NCBI GenBank assembly: GCA_900319235.1
Contig: ONNR01000003.1
Coordinates: 124,001-188,000 of the forward strand
DNA length: 64,000 nt
Source of the DNA: an uncultured Prevotellaceae bacterium
GTDB taxonomy: Bacteria > Bacteroidota > Bacteroidia > Bacteroidales > UBA3663
Reading direction: 5' to 3'
Of this stretch, positions 10,107-18,983 are shown piece after piece (positions within the stretch are counted from its first letter, which is position 1; each line of letters opens with the position of its first letter). The translations under genes and the position numbers were made by a program. The notes beneath the pieces are model-generated. The model saw only the letters and a program-made list of their open reading frames with translations, did no database searches and was not told where the DNA came from.

Positions 10107-13100
10107 ATGCGAACCATCAAGCTATTCCTCATTGCAGCCCTTGGCGCTGCTGCGTTGTCAGTGTCTGCCCAGCGACAGAACACCGACCAGTTGGATCGTG
10201 GCCTTATTGCCGTCCAGACTTCGGAAGGTGTCTATTGCTCGTGGCGTATCCAGGCTGACGAGTATTACGACACTCAGTATAACCTTTATCGAAATGGGGC
10301 CAAGGTGAACGAGGCACCTCTCTCAGTTTCCAATCTGTTGGTGAAAGAAGGAAACGCTTCCGACACCTATACCGTACGTGCTATCGTTCGTGGGGTAGAA
10401 CAGGAGGCCTCCACTGCTGCCACCGTTTGGGCACAGAACTATTTGGAGATAGTCCCCAAGCATGACGCTTCACTTACCTCCACTTATGTGCCCAATGACG
10501 TCTGCATGGCCGACGTGGATGGTGATGGCGAACTCGAGATCCTTATTAAATATGATAACCAGAGCGAGATCAGTGCCAGTTATCCAAAGAACGGCAACAA
10601 CGGAGAGTATTCGCTCTTCGAATGTATGAAGCTCGATGGTACTGTACTCTGGTGGGTCAACTGTGGACCCAACATGGGCGACTTCCAGAACAATGAGCAG
10701 AACATCGTAGCCTACGACTGGGATGGCGATGGTCGTGCAGAATGTGTTTTCCGCGCTGCCGACGGCACCACCATCCATATGGCTGATGGCTCGACCTATG
10801 TCGTCGGTGACGTTTCGCTCAACTATCGAGCAGCTACAGGCGGCGGTACCAACTGGTTTATGCACAGCGGTGCCGAGTTCCTGCTTTATGTCGATGGACA
10901 AACTGGAAAGCCCTATCAGTGCATCGACTATCCGCTGCCTCGTCTCGAGGAGAGCGAGAACCCGCGTCATCTTCTCAGCGGTTCGGCTTACGACGACCTC
11001 GTCAAGAATGCTTGGGGCGATGGTTATGGCCACCGCAGTTCGAAGCACTTCTTCGGCGCACCCTATCTCGATGGCCAGAAGCCCAGCATCTTCCTGGGTC
11101 GTGGTATCTACACGCGTCATAAGTTCGTTGCCTTCGATGTCAATCCAACTACTCACGAGCTCGTTCAGCGTTGGCGCTGGGATTGCAACTCTCCCGGTCC
11201 TTGGTACGGGCAGGGCTATCATAACTACACCATTGCCGATGTCGATTGGGACGGACGCGATGAGATCATCTTCGGTTCGATGGTCATCGATGACAATGGC
11301 CTTGGCCTTTCCACTACCGGTCTTGGTCATGGTGATGCCCATCACGTAGCCGACCTCAATCCCTACATCCACGGTCAGGAGGAGTTCGCCTGCAACGAAG
11401 ATTACCCCGACAACAACTACCGCGACGCTACTACATCGAAGATCTATTATCGCCAGACCAGTCCCAATGACGATGGACGTTCCATCGCCGGCAACTTCTC
11501 GAACAACTTCCCAGGTGCCATGGGCTTCAGCGGTCACGACACACCCATCAGTTGCGTCGTCAACGACCACGTCAATGGGCTCACCAATTTGGGCGTTTCG
11601 ATTAACTTCCGCATCTATTGGGACGGTGACCTCCAGGAGGAGTCGTTCAATGGCAGCGGCACACGCAACTCCACAGGTCAGATCTTCAAGTACGGTCAGG
11701 CAAATGCCATCGCTACTCTCAAGGGCTCCATCACAAACAACGATACCAAATCCACTCCCTGCTATCAGGGCGACATCCTTGGAGATTGGCGCGAAGAGGT
11801 TATCATGCGCACTTCGGCCAACAATATTCGCATCTACACTACCACCGAGCCGACCGCTTGGCGTAACTACTCGCTCTGGTACGATCATCAGTATCGCAAC
11901 GCCATGGTTTGGCAGATGTGCGGCTACAACCAGCCTCCTCATGTCAGCTACTTCCTCGGTGAACTCGAAGGCATCACTTTGGCTCCTCCGCCGCTCACCA
12001 CAGTGGGCCGTGAGGTTGTGGCAGCAGGAGGCACCATCTCCACTTCGCTGAATGACAAGCACGTCCTTGTCAGCGAAAATGCCGATGCAACTGTGGCTGT
12101 AGCTGCTGGTGCTTCGCCCTACATCACGACGTTCAATGTGCCATCTTGGGTGCAGGGAACAGCTCCGAGCGAATGCACGACGCAGCAGACCGATATCGTC
12201 TATAATTATTATCGTCTCGACGTGACGGGCGAAGCTTTCTCTGGAGCCATGCGTCTTGTCAAGCAAGGCGATGGCATCTTGACTTTGCCCAATGTGGAGC
12301 AGACCTATACAGGGCCATCCGACATCTGGGCGGGCACGCTCAACTTTGATGGTTCGCTGAAGAACAGCCGTCTCTGGCTCAATCGTTTTGCCGAACTCAA
12401 CTCCGATGGTGGACGCTTTGCCACCATTCAGGCCGATTATGCTTCGGTTATTCGCCCAGGTGGTGCTGATAAAGTGGGTATTATCGAGGCTGACTCGCTT
12501 TTGCTCGGTTTCGGCTCGCGCATTGTCTTCGACATCACCGATGCCAATAATTTCGACCAGGTTCGAGCTCATCAACTTGTCATCGAAAAGAAGGAGTGGA
12601 AGTATGGCCCGCAATACAGCGCGCCTGTACTCGAATTTGTTTGCAGCCAGACGCCCACCGAAGGCGACTATGTACTCATCAGCACCGAAGGCTGTACAGG
12701 CGATGTGGCCAATCTGGTGGTTGAAGGCTTGAAGGGTGTCAAGTACAACCTCTCGCTCGATGAAGGTAAGGTCATTCTCCACGTACTCAGGACTCGTGCC
12801 GCTGAAGATGTGGCTTGGACAGGTGCCGTCAGCAGCATCTGGGATCTTGACAACACACCCAACTTCAGCAGCTCGACCCAGACTTTCGTAACGGGCGACA
12901 ACGTCACGTTTGGCGACGATGCAGTGCTCACCGAGGTCAATGTGACAGAGGAACTCAGCCCAGGCAGCGTAACCTTCTTGGCCGACAGCAAGGAATACAA
13001 GATTTCTGGTAGCGGTGCCATCACAGGCAATGCCAGCGTTACTCTACAGGGTGCTGGAACTGTAAATATGGGTGGTACACATACCTATACGGGCGGTACG

Positions 13101-14720
13101 TTCGTTCGTGGCGGTGTGCTCATGCCTGCCTTGATGGCCAACAAAGATGGTGTGGCCTACGGCTCTGTGGGTGGTGTGAACGACAAAGTCGAGCTCGACA
13201 ATCGTGCCGTGCTTCGTACCGCATCCGATATGACCACCTCGCAACCTATTGTCATCGGAACTGGTGGCGGCACACTCGATGTCAGTGGCGGTACGCTGAT
13301 TCTGAATGGAAGCCTCAAGAAGACGACCAATGCCAGCAAGGGTAATATCTTCAAGGAAGGACGCGGTACCCTTCAGCTCGAATGTGCATCCACCTTTGAT
13401 ACGCTCTTCATCAATGGCGGTACGGTCTATGACTTCGGTGACAATCACTTTGGCAGCCGTGTGATTGAGTTCAATGGCGGTACGCTCCGTTACAACAACT
13501 CTATCTATTCCAGCAACTCCGAATCCACACGTTTCTGCGTTCCCGAAGGTCAGGAGGGTACCATCTATCCCGACGGAAGATGCGACTATACGGGTGCACT
13601 GACAGGCGGAGGTACGTTCAACGTGCATGCCACCTGGGTACGACTTTACTTCAATGGTAACTGGAGCGCCTTCACGGGTACCATCAAGGCTTATCAGGAC
13701 GGAAAGGTCGGTTCCTATACACCTTCATTCGAGTTCAACAACTCCTATGGCCTCGGCAAGGCAACACTCAACATCCAGTCGGGATGTACTGTGCATACCA
13801 ACGGCAAGAACTTTGCCATCGGCGAGCTCACAGGTTCAGGCAGCATCGACAACAAGGGCGAGAAGGCATCGACTGTAAACACGCTCTCTATCGGCGGTAA
13901 GGACACCGATTTTGCCTTTGGTGGCACTATCGTTGGTTCGAAGGTCGATAAGGTGGGAAGCGGCACTTGGACCGTCTCCAACACCACCTGTCTGGCTGAA
14001 GCCGGCGGTGTGACAATCAGCAGCGGAACCTTGAAACTCAACAGTCGTTTTGCCACTGCTACGATGACAGGCAGCAGCGTCGTCACCATCAAGAACGGAG
14101 CTTCAATCACGGGTCGTGGTGTCGTACAATCGCTCACCCTCAACTCGGGAGCCTCCCTGCAGCCCGGTATTGCCTCTTCGCCCACTTCGAATGTAGGCAC
14201 TGTGAAGACTTTGGGTAATCTGAATGCGCAGGCAGGTTCCGATATCTACCTGAATATGGTGAACAAGTCCAATGGCGACAATTCCCGTTCGTGGGTAGAA
14301 TGTGCAGGTACGCTCACCTTTAACGGAACACTCCATCTCTCGCTCAGTCCAAATTACACCGCGGCCGAAGGCGACTCAACAACACTTATCGTTGCCGAGA
14401 CCATCAACGGCACGCCCACGTTCGACCTTCCCGACCTTCCTGAAGGCCTCTCTTGGGATACTTCGACCTTGATGCAGGATGGCGTCATTCGCATCACTTC
14501 GGGCGCAGGCATCCAGCATGTGACAGCCGATGCTGGACAGTGCGACTGCCTTGTCTTTGACATCGCCGGCAAGCTCGTTGCCTCTTTCACCAATTGCGAC
14601 CTTTCGGACCCCGCTACGCTTTCGAACCTCTTGCGCAAGCAGGGCCTGGCTTCCAGCGTATATCTTGTCCGCATCACGTCGGCTGATGGCGTCAAGGTTC
14701 GTCGCATGATCCTTAAGTAA
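10107..14720 (+). CDS. Family 11 rhamnogalacturonan lyase fused to beta-strand repeats and a type IX tail (1537 aa)
   Basis: The signal peptide is MRTIKLFLIAALGAAALSVSAQ. Residues about 23-110 match the first sandwich of family 11 lyases (LDRGLIAVQTSEGVYCSWRI). A propeller with calcium-type loops follows: DVDGDGELEILIKYDNQ, DWDGDGRAECVFR, DVDWDGRDEIIFGSMVID and GDILGDWREEVI (to about residue 620). The family cuts the rhamnogalacturonan I backbone by calcium-dependent beta-elimination. Usual members end near 620 residues; here some 900 more follow, rich in GGTL-type beta-strand repeats like those of passenger domains, then a C-terminal tail (VFDIAGKLVASF and VKVRRMILK) of type IX secretion kind. 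It therefore looks like a large cell-surface lyase. greA-like and GH3 genes follow within 18 and 15 bases. Confidence 0.9.
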   Translation: MRTIKLFLIAALGAAALSVSAQRQNTDQLDRGLIAVQTSEGVYCSWRIQADEYYDTQYNLYRNGAKVNEAPLSVSNLLVKEGNASDTYTVRAIVRGVEQEASTAATVWAQNYLEIVPKHDASLTSTYVPNDVCMADVDGDGELEILIKYDNQSEISASYPKNGNNGEYSLFECMKLDGTVLWWVNCGPNMGDFQNNEQNIVAYDWDGDGRAECVFRAADGTTIHMADGSTYVVGDVSLNYRAATGGGTNWFMHSGAEFLLYVDGQTGKPYQCIDYPLPRLEESENPRHLLSGSAYDDLVKNAWGDGYGHRSSKHFFGAPYLDGQKPSIFLGRGIYTRHKFVAFDVNPTTHELVQRWRWDCNSPGPWYGQGYHNYTIADVDWDGRDEIIFGSMVIDDNGLGLSTTGLGHGDAHHVADLNPYIHGQEEFACNEDYPDNNYRDATTSKIYYRQTSPNDDGRSIAGNFSNNFPGAMGFSGHDTPISCVVNDHVNGLTNLGVSINFRIYWDGDLQEESFNGSGTRNSTGQIFKYGQANAIATLKGSITNNDTKSTPCYQGDILGDWREEVIMRTSANNIRIYTTTEPTAWRNYSLWYDHQYRNAMVWQMCGYNQPPHVSYFLGELEGITLAPPPLTTVGREVVAAGGTISTSLNDKHVLVSENADATVAVAAGASPYITTFNVPSWVQGTAPSECTTQQTDIVYNYYRLDVTGEAFSGAMRLVKQGDGILTLPNVEQTYTGPSDIWAGTLNFDGSLKNSRLWLNRFAELNSDGGRFATIQADYASVIRPGGADKVGIIEADSLLLGFGSRIVFDITDANNFDQVRAHQLVIEKKEWKYGPQYSAPVLEFVCSQTPTEGDYVLISTEGCTGDVANLVVEGLKGVKYNLSLDEGKVILHVLRTRAAEDVAWTGAVSSIWDLDNTPNFSSSTQTFVTGDNVTFGDDAVLTEVNVTEELSPGSVTFLADSKEYKISGSGAITGNASVTLQGAGTVNMGGTHTYTGGTFVRGGVLMPALMANKDGVAYGSVGGVNDKVELDNRAVLRTASDMTTSQPIVIGTGGGTLDVSGGTLILNGSLKKTTNASKGNIFKEGRGTLQLECASTFDTLFINGGTVYDFGDNHFGSRVIEFNGGTLRYNNSIYSSNSESTRFCVPEGQEGTIYPDGRCDYTGALTGGGTFNVHATWVRLYFNGNWSAFTGTIKAYQDGKVGSYTPSFEFNNSYGLGKATLNIQSGCTVHTNGKNFAIGELTGSGSIDNKGEKASTVNTLSIGGKDTDFAFGGTIVGSKVDKVGSGTWTVSNTTCLAEAGGVTISSGTLKLNSRFATATMTGSSVVTIKNGASITGRGVVQSLTLNSGASLQPGIASSPTSNVGTVKTLGNLNAQAGSDIYLNMVNKSNGDNSRSWVECAGTLTFNGTLHLSLSPNYTAAEGDSTTLIVAETINGTPTFDLPDLPEGLSWDTSTLMQDGVIRITSGAGIQHVTADAGQCDCLVFDIAGKLVASFTNCDLSDPATLSNLLRKQGLASSVYLVRITSADGVKVRRMILK

Positions 14721-14738
14721 ACCAACTATTGGAAAGTT

Positions 14739-15203
14739 ATGGAATATATGTCGAAAGAAGGCTATGACAAGATTATGGCCGAATTGGAACAACTTATAAA
14801 TATAGAATATCCAAAAGTCAAGGAGGCGCTCATCGAGGCTCGCGACAAAGGCGATTTGAGCGAGAATTTCGAATATCATGCCGCCAAACGTGCACAGTCA
14901 CGACTGATTGGTAGAATTCGTTTTCTGCAAAAGATACTCAGGTTCACTCAGGTCATCGATACGAATCGACTGGCCGCCGATGTCGTAGGTTTGCTTTCCA
15001 GGGTCGAGATGACAAATCTGGCAACTGACAGCAAAAAGTCTTTTACCATCGTCAGCCCGCATGAGATGAACCTTCTGGAAAACAAGATCTCCATCAATTC
15101 ACCCATCGCTCAAGCGCTTATGGGGAAGAAGGTGGGCGATGTCGTGGAAGTGCATGTCCCTGCCGGAGTTCAAAAATATCGTATCGACGTTATTCAATTA
15201 TAG
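14739..15203 (+). CDS. greA: Divergent GreA-type transcript cleavage factor (154 aa)
   Basis: The N-terminal coiled coil keeps the acidic tip RDKGDLSENFEY with Asp39 and Glu42, the pair that stimulates backtracked RNA cleavage by RNA polymerase. The C-terminal FKBP-like domain has SPIAQALMGKKVGDVVEVHVPAG. The part after the tip (YHAAKRAQSRLIGRIRFLQK) departs from the usual EYDAAKEAQGMLE form of Bacteroidales GreA, so this may be a second copy. It starts 18 bases after the PL11 stop and ends 15 before the GH3 start, with no promoter seen in between, so it is probably transcribed with the pectin genes. The start at 14748 (MSKEG) is an alternative. Confidence 0.88.
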   Translation: MEYMSKEGYDKIMAELEQLINIEYPKVKEALIEARDKGDLSENFEYHAAKRAQSRLIGRIRFLQKILRFTQVIDTNRLAADVVGLLSRVEMTNLATDSKKSFTIVSPHEMNLLENKISINSPIAQALMGKKVGDVVEVHVPAGVQKYRIDVIQL

Positions 15204-15218
15204 CAAAAGAAGACGCAA

Positions 15219-17591
15219 ATGAACTGTTACAAATTATTGGCAATGTGTACAACGGTGTTTATGGCAAGTTGCAGCGCCCCTACTATGGAGCAGCAGATCA
15301 ATGACCTTTACAAGAGGATGCCACAGGAGGAGCGTATCGCCCAGTTGAGGAGTATGTTCATGGACAACCTCTTCGACGAGAGCGGACAACTTGATACGGC
15401 AAAGTGTCGCGAGCTGATTCCCTATGGCATCGGTCACTTCTCGCAATTTGCCATGCAGCAGCCACGTGATCCGAACGTGTTGCGCGACCGCGTGGCTGCC
15501 GTGCAGGACTGGCTGATGAATAACACACCGAACGGTATTCCAGCCCTTTGTCATGAGGAGGTACTCTCGGGTGTCAATACGAAGGGTTCGACCATCTATC
15601 CGCAACAGATTGGTCAGGCTTGTTCGTTCAACATTGAACTCGCTGAACGAAAGACCTTCCAGACGGCTACCGCAATGCGAAAGATGGGTGGCGTGCTGTC
15701 ACTTTCGCCAATGGTCGATGTGTGCCGCACTCCCAGCTTCAACCGTCTGGAGGAATCTTATGGCGAGGATGGCTACCTGTCGGCTGCGATGGGTGTCGCT
15801 TTTGTCGAAGGTTTGCAGCAGGGTAACCTGAAAATGGGTGTTGGAGCTTGTTCAAAGCACTATCTCGGCTACGGCGGAGGTGGCGATGCCGACGAGAAGG
15901 AAATGATGGAGGAGATCCTTATGCCTCACGAGGCGATGATTCGTCAGGCAGTTAGCCTTGCCGTGATGCCCGGATATCATGAGGTGCATGGCACAAAGTG
16001 CGTCTGCAACTCCGAGATTCTTCAGGACATCCTCCGCGGCTATGTGGGCTTCGACGGTATGGTGGTCAGTGACTACACCGCCATCGATCAGATTCCAGGT
16101 TTAGAGAGTCGAGTTGAGAAGGCGGCTGCGGCTATCAATGGAGGGAACGATGTGGATTTCCCACGAGGTGACAACTACAAGTACTTGCAGGAGGCTATCG
16201 ACAAAGGTCTAGTAAAACCCGAGACGTTTGAACGTGCCGTTAAGAATGTCCTCCGTTACAAGTACCGTGCAGGTATTCTGAACGAGGTACTCGCCAAGGG
16301 CAAGGAAGTTCCTTTTGGCCAGGCTTCCTATCTTTACGATGATGGTGGTCAGATTGTACTCGATTCGCCAGAGGAACGCCAGACATCCTACGAAATTGCC
16401 ACGCAGTCGGTGGTGCTCCTCGAAAATAACGGCGTACTGCCCTTGCAGGGCGAAAAGAAGAAGGTCCTGCTGACGGGACCCAATGCCAATTCGATGTGGG
16501 CGATGTTGGGCGACTATTCATTCCCAGCTATGTCATATTTCTGGAAGAAAGTGGAAGAGGACCTCGATCATCCACACATCGTTACCTTGCTGGAAGGCAT
16601 GAAGTCTGGCACCCCCGATGGAATAGACATCATTTATGAACGCGGATGCGACTGGACGGAGGAGATTGAGACCAAATACTCCGAACTCGGCGACGAACGC
16701 GCTTGGGAATACGAGATCCTGCACCGCAAGGTGAACTCGGGCGAGAAGGCCGATAAGGCCGCTGCACTTCGTTTGGCAAAGAAGGCCGATGTCATTGTGG
16801 CTGCCGTTGGCGAGAACGTAATGCTCTGTGGCGAGAACCGCGACCGCGAAGGTCTGCGTCTGCCAGGCAAGCAGGAACAGTTTGTGGACGAGCTTCTGAA
16901 GACGGGCAAGCCAGTGGTACTCGTCATCTTCGGCGGACGTGCACAGGTGGTTTCAGGCTTGGCAGAGCGTTGTGCAGCTGTCATCCAGGCCTGGTATCCG
17001 GGCGAGGAGGGTGGTCGCGCCGTGGCCGACATCCTTTATGGAAAAGTTTCTCCTTCGGCCAAGTTGTCGGTAAGTTATCCTAACACGGAGGTCTATGAGC
17101 CTATTTGCTACAACTATACTGCCGAGCAGGATTCGCGTGTTCAGTGGCCATTTGGCTATGGCTTGAGTTACACCACTTTTGAATACCAGAATCTGAAGGC
17201 TGATCCCGAGGTAAATACCACGGCAGAGACTGTTAGCCTGTCGTTTGAGGTGAAGAATACGGGTAAGGTTGCTGCCGACGAGATTGCGCAGATCTATCTC
17301 TCGCCAACGAGCGAGGATCAGCACATTCGTCCCCAGCAGTTGCAGGGCTTCGCACGTGTTTCTCTTCAGCCTGGTGAGACTAAGACGGTGAAGGTGACGC
17401 TCTACACCGATCAGTTCGGCTATTACACCAACAATGGTGTTCGCCAATGGAACATCCAGCCTGGCAAGTTCATCATCAAGGTGGGCGCATCGTCGCAGAA
17501 CATCCGCCTACAGCAGGAAGTTGCCCTCGCAGGCAATCCTGTCGTCAAACCTATCCGAAATCACTACTTCTCGGAGGTGTCGGTTGAATGA
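15219..17591 (+). CDS. Glycoside hydrolase family 3 lipoprotein (790 aa)
   Basis: The lipobox is FMASC with Cys18. The TIM-barrel domain has the family 3 segment GVLSLSPMVDVCRTPSFNR and the nucleophile motif GFDGMVVSDYTAI with Asp285. The second alpha/beta domain has SVVLLENNGVLPL and AAVGENVMLCGENRDREGL. A fibronectin-like third domain is marked by PFGYGLSYTTF. Family 3 removes single beta-linked sugars such as glucose or xylose; the exact sugar cannot be read from the sequence. It is the last gene of the PL11 unit and is followed by a strong terminator. It should act anchored to a membrane, periplasmic or surface. Confidence 0.93.
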   Translation: MNCYKLLAMCTTVFMASCSAPTMEQQINDLYKRMPQEERIAQLRSMFMDNLFDESGQLDTAKCRELIPYGIGHFSQFAMQQPRDPNVLRDRVAAVQDWLMNNTPNGIPALCHEEVLSGVNTKGSTIYPQQIGQACSFNIELAERKTFQTATAMRKMGGVLSLSPMVDVCRTPSFNRLEESYGEDGYLSAAMGVAFVEGLQQGNLKMGVGACSKHYLGYGGGGDADEKEMMEEILMPHEAMIRQAVSLAVMPGYHEVHGTKCVCNSEILQDILRGYVGFDGMVVSDYTAIDQIPGLESRVEKAAAAINGGNDVDFPRGDNYKYLQEAIDKGLVKPETFERAVKNVLRYKYRAGILNEVLAKGKEVPFGQASYLYDDGGQIVLDSPEERQTSYEIATQSVVLLENNGVLPLQGEKKKVLLTGPNANSMWAMLGDYSFPAMSYFWKKVEEDLDHPHIVTLLEGMKSGTPDGIDIIYERGCDWTEEIETKYSELGDERAWEYEILHRKVNSGEKADKAAALRLAKKADVIVAAVGENVMLCGENRDREGLRLPGKQEQFVDELLKTGKPVVLVIFGGRAQVVSGLAERCAAVIQAWYPGEEGGRAVADILYGKVSPSAKLSVSYPNTEVYEPICYNYTAEQDSRVQWPFGYGLSYTTFEYQNLKADPEVNTTAETVSLSFEVKNTGKVAADEIAQIYLSPTSEDQHIRPQQLQGFARVSLQPGETKTVKVTLYTDQFGYYTNNGVRQWNIQPGKFIIKVGASSQNIRLQQEVALAGNPVVKPIRNHYFSEVSVE

Positions 17592-17615
17592 GGAAACCTC
17601 ATTCCTACAAGAAAG

Positions 17616-17660
17616 AATAAAACAGGCAGCACGGCCAAAAGCGGTGCTGCCTGTTTTATT
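17616..17660. terminator. Bidirectional intrinsic terminator
   Basis: A perfect 17-bp inverted repeat (17616-17632 and 17644-17660; arm AATAAAACAGGCAGCAC) with T-runs on both strands. It lies between the convergent GH3 and DUF1232-like genes and can end both transcripts. Confidence 0.93.
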
Positions 17661-17691
17661 GTTGGGCTTTTATTACTTGTAGAAATAAACG

Positions 17692-18228
17692 TCAGTGAAC
17701 GTCTTCGAAAGGCTCTTCGGCATCGGTTTGTGCCAACGGGGCTTCTTCGGATGCGGTCTCTTCGTTCTTTTCGTTGGGGAACCACTCGACGAGTTGCTGG
17801 TTGACCTTTTCCTCGATCTCAGGGGTTACGTGCGCCTTGACGCGATTGTAGGCGATGGCGAGGGTGACGGCATTGTCGAGCAGAGAGAGGATGGGGCCGA
17901 AATTGTCTCGGTTCATAAGGTTGGGCATGAACTGGTAGGCGAGGGCTGCACCGATGATGACCTTGTCAACGGTGGGGGTAGTCTCGGCGGTCATTACCTG
18001 ATAGCATTCGAGCGAAACCTTCGTGGCTTCGCGTCCTGCAGTCTGGGCTCCCGTCTTGATCTTGTCGAGCAATGCACCCGAAGTAAGTCCTTCCTGGAGT
18101 TTCTTGGCGTAGTCGTTGCCGGCGACGGCTTCCTTCACTTTGTTGACAATCTCGTTCTCGCCGAGGTTCTTGGTCACTTTCTTTACAACGTCGCTGTCGA
18201 GAATGTTCTTGAATAGTTCTTCTAACAT
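17692..18228 (-). CDS. DUF1232/YkvA-like protein (178 aa)
   Basis: The N-terminal half is amphipathic helix with repeated charged residues. Residues about 95-140 (AALAYQFMPNLMNRDNFGPI and LLDNAVTLAIAYNRVKAHV) resemble the DUF1232 core, normally a short hydrophobic stretch plus helix whose function is unknown. The C-terminus is acidic (EETASEEAPLAQTDAEEPFE). No signal peptide is seen. It stands alone on the minus strand, with a full promoter at 18300-18330 and a shared terminator downstream. The family match is by pattern and moderate; no role is proposed. Confidence 0.75.
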   Translation of the reverse strand: MLEELFKNILDSDVVKKVTKNLGENEIVNKVKEAVAGNDYAKKLQEGLTSGALLDKIKTGAQTAGREATKVSLECYQVMTAETTPTVDKVIIGAALAYQFMPNLMNRDNFGPILSLLDNAVTLAIAYNRVKAHVTPEIEEKVNQQLVEWFPNEKNEETASEEAPLAQTDAEEPFEDVH

Positions 18229-18299
18229 AATAGTATTAATTAAAAGGTGATGTATTGTTCAAACAATCGTCTCGAATAATCGTAAACTGTTTCACGGGG

Positions 18300-18330
18300 C
18301 AAATTTACGATTATTATTCGAAACTACAAA
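18300..18330 (-). promoter_or_regulatory. Promoter of the DUF1232-like gene inside an inverted repeat
   Basis: Minus strand: TTTG (18330-18327), 19 bases, TAAATTTG (18307-18300). The -7 box overlaps one arm of an inverted repeat, TCGAATAATCGTAAA (18272-18286) against TTTACGATTATTATTCGA (18304-18321), which could serve as an operator. A further inverted repeat (AATCGTTGGAATC against GATTCCGACGATT) lies just upstream at about 18333-18376. Confidence 0.75.
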
Positions 18331-18434
18331 AGAAAATCGTTGGAATCACGTAAAAAAGTGCGATTCCGACGATTATTGTCGTTTTTCCACCCGTTTTTGT
18401 ATCAGTTTTAAAGTACAGTCGAGTATCTCAAATC

Positions 18435-18810
18435 GGCGCATACAGATTTCATCTGCCAAAACTGTATTCCTCGCTTGGCGCATACAGATTTCATCTGCCA
18501 AAACTGTATTCCTCGCTCGGCGCATACAGATTCTATCTACCAAATCTGTATTCCTCGCTCGGCGCATACAGATTTCATCTACCAAATCTGTATTCTTCAC
18601 TCGAAGCATACAGATTTCATCTGCCAAATCTGTATCCTTCACTGGGAGCATACAGATTTCATCTGCCAAATCTGTATTCCTCGCTTGGAGCATACAGATT
18701 TCATCTGCCAAATCTGTATCCTTCTCTCGGCGCATACAGATTTCATCTACCAAATCTGTATTCGTCGCTCGGCGCATACAGATTCTATCTACCAAATCTG
18801 TATGCTCCAA
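18435..18810. repeat. Array of nine 42-bp stem-loop repeats
   Basis: Units start at 18439, 18481, 18523, 18565, 18607, 18649, 18691, 18733 and 18775, exactly 42 bp apart. Each holds a 10-bp stem ATACAGATTT/AAATCTGTAT around an 8-base loop CATCTGCC or CATCTACC, then a variable 13-14-base spacer (consensus TCCTCGCTCGGCG). Adjacent arms of neighbouring units can also pair. Since 42 is a multiple of three, frames stay open on both strands (14-residue repeats), but differences between units do not favour silent positions, so I treat it as non-coding. It lies between the AT-rich island and the promoter of the DUF1232-like gene. Confidence 0.92.
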
Positions 18811-18885
18811 TTGTAGAACCTCTATTTCATTTTTGATAAAGGAAGAATATGTTAGAAATAAAAATAAGACTATTATTTCTTGTAT

Positions 18886-18946
18886 TTGGGAACTTGTCCG
18901 GATTTCATTTGGGAACTTGGCCGTTTTTCACTTGGGAACTTGGCCG
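18886..18946. repeat. Three tandem 23-bp repeats
   Basis: The 15-base word TTGGGAACTTGGCCG (first copy has TCCG) occurs at 18886, 18909 and 18932, a 23-bp period, separated by short T-rich pieces. It lies between the 42-bp array and the decayed caspase-like copy. No function is apparent. Confidence 0.8.
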
Positions 18947-18983
18947 ATTTTTGAGGTGCAGAGATACAATATTATATATTATA

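Noticed and set aside
10470..12782. 770-aa minus-strand frame inside the PL11 gene, and similar long antisense frames (for example 35994-37793, 41763-43040, 57580-59379)
   Set aside because: These are shadows of strongly coding sense genes with biased codon use; no domains or promoters support them.
18435..18810. CRISPR array
   Set aside because: The spacers are only 13-14 bases and similar to each other, the repeat is mostly hairpin, and no cas gene is near.
18373..18816. Open frames of 145 aa (minus) and 113 aa (plus) made of 14-residue repeats
   Set aside because: They exist on both strands because the 42-bp unit is a multiple of three. Unit differences do not favour silent positions and the stem-loops explain the conservation.
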